This document shows positions 47,675 to 58,824 of a stretch of DNA of 64,000 nucleotides, in pieces. The stretch is from assembly GCA_030549775.1 (NCBI GenBank), contig CM060174.1, positions 28,400,117 through 28,464,116 on the forward strand, read 5' to 3'. The first letter of the stretch is position 1, and each line of letters begins with the position of its first letter. The notes below the pieces were generated by a model, which did no database searches, was not told the origin of the DNA, and saw only the letters and a program-made list of their open reading frames with translations. This stretch comes from Tamarix chinensis. Lineage: Eukaryota; Streptophyta; Magnoliopsida; Caryophyllales; Tamaricaceae. The position numbers and the translations under genes were made by a program.

Positions 47675-49232
47675 AGTGTGAAAATCCCGATTGTTTATTT
47701 TGCTAGTCTTGAGAGACATAAAATTTCTAATATTTCCCTATTTTCTATGAATGCTCTATTTCTATATCCATGTTTAGTTTGGATCTAATATGGTCTTGGC
47801 TTTATACATAGGAACTATTTCGTGTTTTTGGGTATCTAGTTTGGTTGGATACTTATCCTAGTATCCAACATAGGATGGATGATAGGACATTTATTAAATG
47901 TTAGTGAAACTAAAGGTATTATAATATTTTCCTTGATAATTGAACATAAGGAAATATTAAAAGTAGTTAATGTTTACCTTTTTGTTTTGATATTGGTTTA
48001 GTATGATTTTTTTTTATCTCTTAAAAACCTAGTTTTGTTGACAAGATAACTTGGTTAGTCTTTAATGTTAATACTCAAAACTCCCATTTTGGATTAGTTA
48101 ATGGAATTAAATAATGATGAATTCTTAGGTACCTTTCTTTGTATGCATTATTAAGTTTTTGATTACCATTTCTCTTGGGATACCTATTCTAGGACCCAAT
48201 TGGGATGGAAATAAAAGTTTTCAATGACACCTTTGTTACACTAGATATAGGTTTAGCACACATAAAGTTCTTCATATTCCCCTTGCCTATTAGTCCAAAT
48301 ATGATGGATATTGAAGATATCAATATAAGCCCTTTGTCTTAGCATACAAAGGTGGTGGGAGTAGTAATCCTACATTCATCATGATCATCGATATTTATAA
48401 TAAATTTAACATTGTGTATGTGTAGCTGGTGTTGGAAAATCAAAATTGAGTTAATGTCCTAATTATCATGTCCTCATGTACGATGACAGTTGCAATTTTA
48501 GGCATCTCCCTATAATGGATAATGACATTACTTAAGATTCCTTGATGGCCTTATCGTTATATATATATTTTAGTGAATGTGTGTCACTTGCATATAGTGC
48601 TATGGTATATATGCTAAGCTTGATCTAATACAATACATGTTGCCATCATACGTCTATGAGCAGCTTGAGCCCTTACCTTATTTGATGTTTTTTGATTTAA
48701 TATTATCTCACTTTAGTGATACTATCTTGTTTGATCATTTTGTTGGTGATTTTATTTTTATTTCTTATATAGGGGGAAAATGACTATTTTTAGGTATATA
48801 ACTCTTAGCTAGAGCATACGAAGGATCATAACCTGGGCTGGTAGTGGGCCACTAGTTGTGGAGTGTGATATTGTATTTTCTTATATAGTTGAGAGTTAAG
48901 TTAATTGGTATAGATTGGATTTCCAATTAAATTAGGATATTTTCATCTTTACTATCTTTTAAACTCTTCGATTATATCCTTATATTTTGGATCTTGTATC
49001 TCTCTCTCTGTTTATCTTACTGTCATCATTATTACTATTGTTATCATGTTAATTCATGCATTGGTTTCTTGTCTTGTTTCATCTTTCCCCATATCAAGTA
49101 TGTGTTTTCTGCTGATCATACCTCTCCTATATATTAAGTGGAGGTGGCATCTCTTTATTTTATTTTAAAATGATACTACATTATCTTTTAAATGAAACTT
49201 CAAAGTTGAGAATTTGGGGGGGGGGTATTACA
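47675..49232 (+). mobile_element. LTR, gypsy type, probably solo (copy I)
   Basis: The right end is clear: TTGAGAATTT, a run of ten G, then TATTACA at 49232, like the GGGGTATTACA ends elsewhere. No primer site follows. The left end TGTGAAAATCCCGATTG is a guess from similarity to TGTAACATCCCGATTT. No coding was seen. Confidence 0.45.
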
Positions 49233-50076
49233 ATAATGTAAAAACTCTTCAATCTTTAATAAAGATATTAATTTAGTGATTACAATTATAAAGCATGAAC
49301 ACTTACAAATCAAAAGATCAAATCTTATTTCCTATGATATTATTTCAATATATTGAAAATAGTTTGCTACTAGCTCATAAGTATATAGATTTTAAACTAC
49401 ATGCCTCATGGCCTATTTTGACCCTAATAGAAACGAGAATGATGTTGGATGGACTAATAAGCTTTAAGATTATATTTCCACATATCACTCATGGATAAAT
49501 CTTTTATAGATTTCATGCTATGAAAGAACAAAACTACCACACAATTATGGGTAAATAACAATGTTGAATAAATAAACACATCTACAAAACAATTCATAGA
49601 TAGTGGTTGAAATGAATATAGAGAGAGGAAGATAATAATTGTGTTGGTTACAACCATTTACATTATGCACAATGATTCAAAGCATATCTATATATGCTAT
49701 AACAAAAAATGACACTTAATGGGAGAGTAGAGGTAGTGGTTGTGGTCTCAAAACTATTGTTTATAATCTCACATAGACGATAGTTTTAAATAACAATTTC
49801 CATCGAATGTATCACCATAATAGTACATTGAACTATAGATAAAAAATTTAATCTATAAAAATTATATATGTGTGTCTTTAGATAATAATTATGTTGTACA
49901 ATTGCTATCTAAAACATTTCATTATTTCCCATGATAGGATTGATGATGGTAATAGTTTATAGGAATAACCTATTATCATTCTTTAAATTTACCTTCAACT
50001 TCTTCATACTTTATTCAAATATCCCTACAAAGAAAAACTTACCTATATTCTCAACAATATAAAAGTATCAATATTG
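49233..50076. other. AT-rich spacer with a small inverted repeat
   Basis: No gene seen. GTTTTAAATAACAATTT at 49783-49799 is inverted as AATTGCTATCTAAAAC at 49900-49915, with a partial third copy before it, possibly the remains of a miniature DNA transposon. The short frames 49295-49657 show no protein-like features. Confidence 0.45.
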
Positions 50077-51775
50077 TGTTTGATTAAGTGTACATGAACT
50101 ATGATTGAGAAACAAATACAGAAAAGCACACATACTCAAATTATTTCTAAAAGTGTAAATTCAAAAAAATAATGAAGTTTCAAAGAACAAAAGAACACCA
50201 TATGAATGTTACCAAGATATAAGGTTTAAGGTTATATTTCTAAATCTTAGATTTTCTTATGAAGAGTACAAATGAGTAATTTCACATTTTGATTGAAACA
50301 CTTAAAAAACTTTTTAAAACATGACTTGAATTCACTCCATGTGAATTCATGGGTGATCTTGAGTTCAGAATCTTTCCAAGTATTTAATGCTAGGTTCTAT
50401 TTCACATTTTTCAAGACCAATCGATTGGATTGGTTTAAACCAAAAACATAAAATAAGTAAAACTCAGATAAAACTATTGGTGCACCAAATTGATGAACTT
50501 ATTTTATAAAGCTGATCTACTAGTTTGGAAACCAATCAACCAGTTAGACTAACATATCCATGGATATTTCTCCTACTAAAACTTATTTGTCTATCTTTCA
50601 ACATATTAACTAGTTTTACCAAACTAATAAACATGTTTTATCAATAATTCTATAGGTTTTCTTCCTATAGAAATCCATTTATCTCCATTTAACATATAAA
50701 ATGGTTTTAACAAACATATTGATTTGTTTGGGAAACCAATGGATTTTTTTAACCAACAAGTTAACGAGTTTTTCTCTTACATAATACCATATGTCTCTGT
50801 TTCATATGATTGACCAATTTTGCTAAACCACTCGAATTTTGTAAGGAAAATGATTAAATGCTTTGAGTGATAAGGCTAAGTGTTGTGATGAAGTCTAAAA
50901 TGGTTTCCCTTTTAGATCAAACTGATCGACTATTTCAGAAAACACATTGACAAATTTACTAAACTATGCTTTTATTTAAATACGTTCATAGACACAACTA
51001 AATATAACAAATTATCGATTAAATAGTTTTAATAACCTAATTTATGGGTTTGTTTAATGGTAATTTTTTTATCATAGGTCTAAACACATTTAGTTTAATG
51101 GTTTGAAAAACCAATTAGCTAGTTCATACAAATACTGAACTAATTAGCCCCTTATTGAGTAATACAATTTGTTCTCCATTTTATGTCTAATGGCTGCTCG
51201 ATGAGTGATAGACTCATAAATACGCTCACTCAAAATATACTATAATAACTTTAAACTACATTTAATGTTTAATTAATGATCTATTCTCCAAATCATTCAA
51301 TTTCTCATTCAGACTTTCTTAACTATCAAATATTAAGTTCTAATTAAAAAGTGTTCATTTCTAACTTATATTAGCTAGATTTGATATAAAACTATAATTT
51401 ATTTTATTAAATATAGCTATATTAAATTGTATTACACTTTCATATCTTTATTTTCGGTGAGAATCAATTACAACCAACCACATTATAAAAGGATTAGTTA
51501 GTGTTTGCCTATCATTGTTAAGAAAATATTATGGAGAGTCTAAAGAAGATAAATAGGTTATGTTTTAAATTTTATCTTAGAGTTTCATTGAGATTTTAAG
51601 CCTTATAAACAAAAAGAAGAATGATCATGAATAAAATCACATCACTTGTTCAAAATCTAAATGGGAGAACCTTTTGGTGGACTCTTAAAACACTATACAT
51701 TATGTGTAATTTTTTTTTCTTTTTCATTCCTTTATGTCCTATTTACCACCTCTAGGATTTTTTTCATTTTTTTTA
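50077..51775 (+). repeat. 5' LTR of the copia element
   Basis: Aligned by eye with 54610-56305 over its whole length; for example TGAATTCAYRKGTGAATTCA near 50325 and 54858, and AGGTTATGTT near 51555 and 56057. The ends are accurate to about 10 bases. It contains many short ATTAACTAGTTTTACCAAAC-like motifs. No primer binding site was recognised after it. Confidence 0.78.
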
Positions 51776-51817
51776 GATCATGGGAATTTTTTTGAGGTTT
51801 TGAACAATCTACGATGA

Positions 51818-52570
51818 AAAAGATCTATGAGTGGAATGGATTCAAGTGGTTTAAATGAAGGAATATCCATAAGAAAACTACCATGATTCAATGATGAGAA
51901 ATTTATCTATTGGAACAATAGAATGATATGTTTCATCAATTAATAAGATAATGATATGTAGTCAATATTAACTAAATGGTCAACTAAAATCACAAAAGAG
52001 ATAAATGGTGAACAAGTTGAAAAGATAAGAAAAGAGCTCACATATATAGAGAAGAGAAAACTCACTATCAATAACATAGCCATCATGCTAATTTAATGTG
52101 GTCTTTTTGAAAGAGAGTATCACTACATCCAATCGCACACCAGCATGAAGAATATATGGGATAAACTCTTTCTCACTCATGATGGGACAAAACACTCAAT
52201 TGTGGCTTTCATAAGTACTCAATTCAAAAGGAAGATGAAGAGGAATCTCCAATGGATGAGGGAGAAGTGGCTTTCATAAGCACTCAATTTAAGAGAAAGT
52301 TGATGAGGAATCTCCAATGGATGAGGGGCAAGTGGCTTTTATAACAACTCAATTTAGTAAGTTCTGTAGATTTATAGGAGCAAGAAGTGGAAGACTAGGA
52401 AACCTATCTTCATGAACACTAGGAGATTTAGAGAAGCCAACAAGGATGAAAATATAAAATTCCATAATTATGGAAAATTTAGGCATGTCATTCGAGATTG
52501 ATCTGAGTTTAGAAATGATATAGCTAAATAAATGGCAAAATAGAAAAGGGAATATAAGCATCAATAAGTG
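51818..52570 (+). pseudogene. Ty1/copia gag remnant
   Basis: Begins near 51818 with MKKIYEWNGFKWFK in one register and LNEGISIRKLP.FNDEKFIY in the next, matching the N-terminal gag region of plant copia elements. Then come IRKELTYIEKRKLTINNIAI (52028-52090) and SMKNIWDKLFLTH (52144-52180). A zinc knuckle at 52457-52501 reads KFHNYGKFRHVIRD followed by a stop, so the first and last Cys are lost. Gag would form the particle. A 65 bp duplication (52202-52361) shifts the frame. Confidence 0.8.
52202..52361. repeat. 65 bp tandem repeat in copia gag
   Basis: Units start at 52202, 52267 and 52332 with GTGGCTTTCATAAGYACTCA and run to ATCTCCAATGGATGAGGG. There are two full copies and a partial third. 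The 65 bp period breaks the reading frame. Confidence 0.9.
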
Positions 52571-53057
52571 AATCCAAGGTATGAGAAAATCTATGGTTGT
52601 CTTTGCTAAAAGTTGAAGGTGGACTCTTCAATTAGGAGAAGGAAGTATCTAACCTTTATTTCATGGCTCGAGGAGAGGAAACATCAAACTGCACCTCTTT
52701 TACAAGATTTTATGATGACAACAACGTTGATGAGGCACAATCCCATTCTCCAAGCTTCCAATGTGTTTTTGGGCTGATAATGTTCCAACAAAAAAGTATA
52801 TAATGAGTAGATTAATCATACATGACATCATAAAGAAGACTCATTATGAGCTCTCGAAAGATAAGAAACTAAATGTTAACCATTTCCACAATTTTTTTTA
52901 AATCAATTATCCTTAAAAATAGGAAAAACATTTGGGATAAGGTTGAATCTAAAGTGGATTAAGGTTTCTTCATCAATTACTCTTTACATATTAAGGCTTA
53001 CCAGAGCTTCAACAAACATTTAATGTTCATTTAAGAATCTATATATGTTACTATTAA

Positions 53058-53227
53058 TAGGGATGGCAATTTTCCCCGCGGGTTTGGGGCTCCATCGGGG
53101 TTCCCCGTTGGGGTTCAGGTTCGGGGAGAGAATTCAGGGATTGGGTTCGGGTTCGGGGATTCTTAACGAGGATTATTTCGAGGACGGGGCGGGGACGGGT
53201 TTGGGGTCCCCATCCCCGAACTCGCCC

Positions 53228-53271
<44 letters not shown>

Positions 53272-53544
53272 TTTTTATAGAATATAAATTAAAAATATAA
53301 TATAAAAAAATAATTTGAGGATCGGACATGAGATCGAGGATCAGGTATAAAGTCGGGTTTCAGGGATCGGGTCTGGTTTTATGAACGGGGAATAAATCAG
53401 GGATTAAAAATAGATCAGGGATCGGGTCGGGTATGGGGAGTTGATCCCCGTGGGGATCGGGTTGGGTTCGGGGATTATTTTCCATATTGGGTTCAGGGAT
53501 AGGGATAGGGTCCCCGTCCCCGACCCGCCCGATTGCCATCCCTA
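53058..53544. mobile_element. hAT-type MITE with perfect ends
   Basis: TAGGGATGGCAAT at 53058-53070 is perfectly inverted at 53532-53544. The flanking octamer ACTATTAA is identical at 53050-53057 and 53545-53552. An 8 bp duplication and a YAGGGATGGCAA terminus are hallmarks of hAT elements. The body is GC- and CpG-rich (GGGGATCGGGTTCGGGG-type words, complementary between the two arms) and has no coding. A (TA)n tract at 53230-53268 lies near the middle. It is inserted in the decayed copia element. Intact ends and retained CpG suggest a recent insertion. The frames 53045-53329 are not genes. Confidence 0.95.
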
Positions 53545-53599
53545 ACTATTAACAAGTCTTTCTCATGTGCGTAGAGTATCGAAGATGAAGAAGTAGGTC

Positions 53600-54190
53600 A
53601 CTCCATCAAAGTTTAGAGACTATTGAAAAAAATTGAAGTGGACAATTAATAATAAAATGATGAAGATTAGAAAATTAATTAACAAGAGGTTAACGAAAGA
53701 ATAGATCTTCATAAAATTAGGAGATATGCTTATGGCCATCCTCAAGAGCTTATCGTTTTTTCTTCACGAATAGGACTTGAAAAATAGGTCTTTGTTACGT
53801 AACATTTACAATAATTTTTCATTTATATCTCAAATTAAACCAAAGTCTCACTTGAATGCCATGAATGATAAATTAGATCATGGAAATGAGAGATTAGCTT
53901 AAATTATTTGAGAGAAATCAAGTTTGGGAAATAATCCCTTTTTCTCCAAATAAACAAATCATTAAGATTAAATGATTCTTTATAAATAATTTAGATGATA
54001 ATGGCATTGTGGTTAGAAATAAACTCTACTTTGTTGCTAAAGGATATGACTAATAGGAAGGCATTGATTTCGAAAAACATTTGCCCTATAGCTATACTTG
54101 AGGCTATATGTATGCTTCTTAGAAAGATTTAAAATGGATGTTAAAAAAGATATTGAGTTTTCTATCAATCTATTGTGTATCATTTTTATT
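53600..54190 (+). pseudogene. Ty1/copia reverse transcriptase fragment
   Basis: At 53991-54092 the frames read LDDNGIVVRNKLYFVAKGYD followed by EGIDFEKHLPYSYT, the first conserved block of copia RT. Upstream, near 53855-53925, ALNDNKLDHGNERLA-type words may come from the preceding region. The stretch carrying the catalytic YVDD is missing, so no activity is possible. Stops are frequent. Confidence 0.8.
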
Positions 54191-54609
54191 TACTTACTTT
54201 GAGTATTATAACTAATATCTTCACTTGTGCATCAGTTGAGACGGATTATCTACCTTATTTCCCTCATGACTAACATTGTCCTTACAGTCACTCTCATATG
54301 TTTAGAGGGAGAATCCTCTTTCGTTTTTGGTGTGTCTCCTTTATTTATAATATATGATGTTCTTGGTCCCTTTTCCCTTATATTTTTTTGTGGAGAAAAG
54401 GAGGGACCGAACCCAAAGATTAAATGGAAAGTGGTGCAAAAAATTAAATGGTATAATTATTACCTACTTACTATTCATCATCCTACAACATTTTCTCTGT
54501 TACACTTTTTTGTTTTTGATCATAAGAAAGGACATTTTTTTGACCTCATAATTGAAACAATGTCCTTGTCCTTATTTTTATGATAACAAATGGGTTTAGA
54601 GAACAAATG
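54191..54609 (+). other. Non-coding 3' region of the copia element
   Basis: Sequence between the RT fragment and the 3' LTR. The frame 54227-54583 contains HHPTTFSLLHFFVFDHKKGH, which I read as a translated remnant of the region around the polypurine tract, not a gene. The tract itself (TCATAAGAAAGGAC, 54519) is weak. Confidence 0.4.
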
Positions 54610-56305
54610 TGTTTGCTTAGCTTTTCATGAACTATGATTAATAGAAAAAGAGACCAACACAAAATTAAATTGTTTTACAAAGTGCAAATTTAAACAAGTA
54701 ATCAAGTTTCAAAGAATGAGGGAGGATCGTATGAATATTACTAAGACATAACATATAATAAAATGATAATATATCCAAGTCTTAGGATTTCTTGTAAAGA
54801 GTTAAGTGGAGCAATTTATTATTTTTATTAAAACTCTTTAAAAAAAATTATGTACTTGACATGAATTCATGTGAATTCACAATTTATTTTGAGTTATAAA
54901 TCTTTCTAAGTGTGTTAAACCTTGTTATTTTGTTCTAGTTAGAACTTATCGACATGTCTTAATATTGATTGACATGTTGGGTTTAAACAAACAACATTAA
55001 AAGTGTAAAACTTAGATGGATTGGCTGATGAAACAAACAGGTTGAGTGGTTTCATCAAACCCATTAAAATTTTTAGAGATTGATCAATTGTTTTAAACAA
55101 ATAGTCCATTGGTTATGCTTATTCAGAAACTCATTTATTTCTATTTAATTGCATGGAGTAGTTTTTCCAAATTGATCAACTTGTTTGAAAAATTGATCGA
55201 CTGGTTTAATCAACTAGACCTTAGGTTTTACTCCTATAGAAACCCATTTATCTTTGTTTAAACTCATCAACAAGTTTTACCAAACCGGTTGATTGGTTTG
55301 AGAAAATTCATTGATTGATTGACTATCATGGATAAGGGTTGAGATGAAATGTAAAATGATTTTGCGTAGAGAGTAAAACCAATTGACTAGGTCATAGGAA
55401 ACATCGACTAGTTTACTAAGCCTTAGTACTATTCAAATATGTTCATAGTACCAATTAAGTATAACACAAAATCAATAGAATGGTTTATGTTAGAGTTAAA
55501 TTTTCATCTTAGATCTAAACATATTTATGTGACTTGCTTCAATGATGAATCGACTTATGTACATCTGGCAGACTATTTTAACCAAACAAATCGATCAGTG
55601 AGCATTAAATATTGATTTTCCAGTCATTGGATGATACAAATTTTTGGCCAGTTTATGGCCAACAACTACATAATGAGGGAGAGGCTTAAAAATAATCTCC
55701 CTTATCATATACTATAATAACTTTTCAAGTACATTTAATGTGCAATTAACCACCTACTCTCAAAATAATTTAATTTCTCACTCAAACTCTCTTAACTTTC
55801 AAATTAATTATGAATTTTCTTTTATCGAGAAGTGTCCATTTCTCACTTCCCCTAGCTATATTTACTCTAAAATTTTAATATCACATATTATATCAACGTA
55901 TGTTATATATCATCAAAAGGTCTACACTTTCATATCTTTTTTTTTATTAGAATCAATTGTTATCATAACCATATTAAAAAAAATTATTACAAAGGATTGG
56001 TGAATATTTACCTATCATTCTTGAAAGATTGTTATTGACATTGTTGAGAGTATAAAAAGGTTATGTTATAAATCATCTTTTAGAGGGTTATTGAAATCGT
56101 AAGTCTTATAAATCGGAAGAAGATTAATTATCAATAAACCTTGTCACTTGCTCAGAATCCAAAAAAGTAGAGTCTTTCAATAGTGGATTTAGAGTGTAAT
56201 TTGTTCTTAAACCATTATATGTTGTGTGTATATTTTTAATCTATCATTACCATTCCATTAAACCTTATTCACCACCTCTAGGGTTTTTTCATTTAGTAAA
56301 ATCTA
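54610..56305 (+). repeat. 3' LTR of the copia element
   Basis: The partner of 50077-51775. It starts TGTTTGCTTAG and ends CACCTCTAGGGTTTTTTCA. A short (CA)n run follows at 56311. No matching 5 bp target duplication could be fixed. Confidence 0.78.
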
Positions 56306-56799
56306 CACACACACACATCAATCAACCATAGATCATAATGTCAATAAATTTATGTTAATTTTTTATTTTTGCATCAACTTCTTATATAAATAATAAAAAT
56401 AGAACAAATAATAAAATTTTCAATCAATAAAGAAATAGATATACATTTTATAACATCACATTGCTCACAAACGAATGTCATTGCTCTTTGATCTTAGCAA
56501 AAACTCTACAATATGAACTAAAGGTACAAAAAATTTAGCAAAGACTTTATCTATGTTCTCATGGTCTTGTCATCAGCATCATGACCATCAAATATCACAC
56601 CTACATAAAAGGATCAATATAATAATTTGAAGTACATGTTTAAAAGACTTTTATCATAAATATATGTCTAAAACATATTTAATATATAATTTCAACAATG
56701 AAGGCCTAAAATTCATAGCACAAAAATGCTTCATATCATATTTACATAAAGTGTTTATCTATGTTGCTTTACATTGTGGAAACTAACATTTTTAGGCAT
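56306..56799. other. AT-rich spacer, nothing identified
   Basis: Between the copia element and the CACTA remnant. No gene or element end recognised; it may belong to the CACTA element. Confidence 0.4.
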
Positions 56800-58022
56800 A
56801 AATTCTAATTCCATTACATAAATTCCACATTCGTGACCAGCCCACATAAAAATGTCATCAATATTGAATGAGGAAGGTATTTCCATACTAAAAAATTTTC
56901 TAATGTTTCAAGTTATCATCCTGTTTCAGTGGTGATAAGATAATGGACCATCATTTATTGCTTAGATCAATAATATTTAACATCATTTTTTATTATAAGC
57001 ATATTATAAATATATCATTTTTACCACTAAGCAAGGAAACATCCACCATTTTAAACTCTGATTCCTTAGTAGAAACATCATTTTAATTGACAATTCATCA
57101 GTAGTTGGATAAAGGAACACTAAAGGAGGCGTAATCTAATAACTATATACACTAGATCACCCTAGAGCATTTTCATGGATGCATAAATATGTTTTTTTCT
57201 CTATCACTTGCCATATGTTAAACTTCAAATACTATACTCACACCACTATTCTATAGGGTACTCTTATCATCTTGCTCCATTGTGTATAAAGTACTATTAT
57301 TAATGATGTATATATTATAACACAATATATTTATTTAGGGGAGTGTGATAACTAATAAAAATCATCATCATGATAACCTTTGATGCCAACCACTGAAAAA
57401 TTGAATTATTATGTCTGTATAATAACCATTTCATGCTTCTTAATGGACTTGAAGCCTATATTATATCTATGTGTGTTGCATAAATGATTAAATATAATTT
57501 GTATTATAAAGCATATATGAGTGATCTTGTCTTAATATTTTAGAGTCATGAATCTTCAATAGTAAAAATCTTTTAACCCCTTTCCTTTCATCTTATATAT
57601 ATGAATGTCATGGTGGTGAAAGGTGTTTGGTATTAGCATCATGTAATAACTCACAACAAAACTTATTTCCTTCCTCCATTTGATAAGCCTCAACAATGCA
57701 TTCTTCTAGCCTATTTTTTTCTCACATATATTTTAGGAATTTGATGAACATCTCAAATGGATGCATGTAATGTAGATAAAATAACCTTCTAAACAAAGTG
57801 TATGGTTAAATGCATCATGATCACAAAGAAATATGGAGGAAACTTCAAAGAATTCTTGAATATGAAAAATAAGTGGGGTAAGTGAGTGAAAAAGGGTTAT
57901 ACAATTGAGTACATAGTGAACTAGTGAGAGTGATGTACCTAGCACTTGTGGTGGGAGGGGTGTCACTCATATTTTTATACTAATCTTCATATTTTGGTAA
58001 TGAAAATTTTGTTACATATTAA

Positions 58023-58078
<56 letters not shown>

Positions 58079-58650
58079 ATAATCTCTTATTATAGTGTTT
58101 AAAACCTTTGAGGATAAATAACATTATCATAGATTTCCTTCATAAAGAAACAAAGATAAGTGATGGTGATGTTAATAGGATTAGGAAAAATAGAGCATGT
58201 AACCTCAAATAATAAATTTTTAATGACAAAATTATGATTGTATTATTTCATGTCCATGAACTTCAAATATTTTATTCAAACAAGGCTCTTAATATTTGAT
58301 ATATATCCTTTGAGGACCTTATATCTACTCAAACTAACACAAACATAAAATGCCTCTTTTTTAGATAGAGTACAAGATATGACTGCAAAAAATTTCTATT
58401 TCCCACTTTCTACAAATGTAGTTTTATTCTTGTACCTATCTTAATGAGCTAAAACTTAGAATTCATGACGTCTTTTGTTTTCTTTGGCACATTTATAAGT
58501 GTACCAATTATTTTATCAGATAAGTTCTTCTTAATGTGCTTCACATTAAGAAAGCGTCACACATATAAGTACTTTCAATATGGAAGGGCAATAACCTACA
58601 ATGTCAAAGATAAGTAGTATTTGTACTCTTTAGTAACTAGATAAAGTATG
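56800..58650 (-). pseudogene. CACTA (En/Spm) TNP2-like transposase remnant
   Basis: At about 58450-58560 a minus frame reads LNVKHIKKNLSDKIIGTLIN followed by VPKKTKDVMNSK, close to the LDVMHIEKN...GTL block of TNP2 transposases. Towards 58210-58330 come YLKKR and the SLKIYYLRLHALF region, in place of the SHDCHVLMQ block. At 57640-57860 the frames read FPPYFFVIMMHLTIHFV, then YMHPFEMFIKFLKYM and EAYQMEEGNKFCCELL, the DUF4218 segment that follows TNP2. The weakly similar rest reaches about 56800. TNP2 cuts and joins CACTA ends. Frame changes and stops are many. The CACTA ends themselves were not found. A TA/TG microsatellite interrupts it. Confidence 0.82.
58022..58074. repeat. (TA)n(TG)n microsatellite
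   Basis: About 25 bp of TA followed by about 28 bp of TG, inside the CACTA remnant. Confidence 0.95.
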
Positions 58651-58824
58651 TGTTATATTTACACAAAGATTATACATAGAGTTTGTTCACATTATAACTA
58701 GAAATATTACCACATACCCATAAATAGTTTGTTCACATTTCAATATGGCTCTCATGTTCATTGAATCTTAGATATATGTATCAAATACTTTAACTCCATA
58801 TTTCAAATCCTTAAAAAGGGGAGC

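Larger units (their letters stand above)
50077..56305 (+). mobile_element. Ty1/copia element with both LTRs and a deleted interior
   Basis: LTRs of about 1.7 kb (50077-51775 and 54610-56305) align from TGTTTG..TTA...ATGAACTATGATT to CACCTCTAGGRTTTTTTCA. Between them are a decayed gag with a zinc knuckle and a short RT piece. Most of protease, integrase, RT and RNase H is missing. The RT words (LDDNGIVVRNK, EGIDFE) are those of Ty1/copia. LTR length and gag type would suit the SIRE/Maximus or Tork groups, but I cannot decide. The LTRs are strongly diverged, so the insertion is old. A hAT MITE lies inside at 53058-53544. Confidence 0.82.

Noticed and set aside
54227..54583. 118-codon frame as a possible gene
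   Set aside because: It lies between the copia RT fragment and the 3' LTR, is hydrophobic and T-rich, and looks like translated non-coding element sequence.
57733..57966. 77-codon frame as an independent protein
   Set aside because: It is the wrong register of the CACTA DUF4218 segment; the other frames over the same bases match the transposase.
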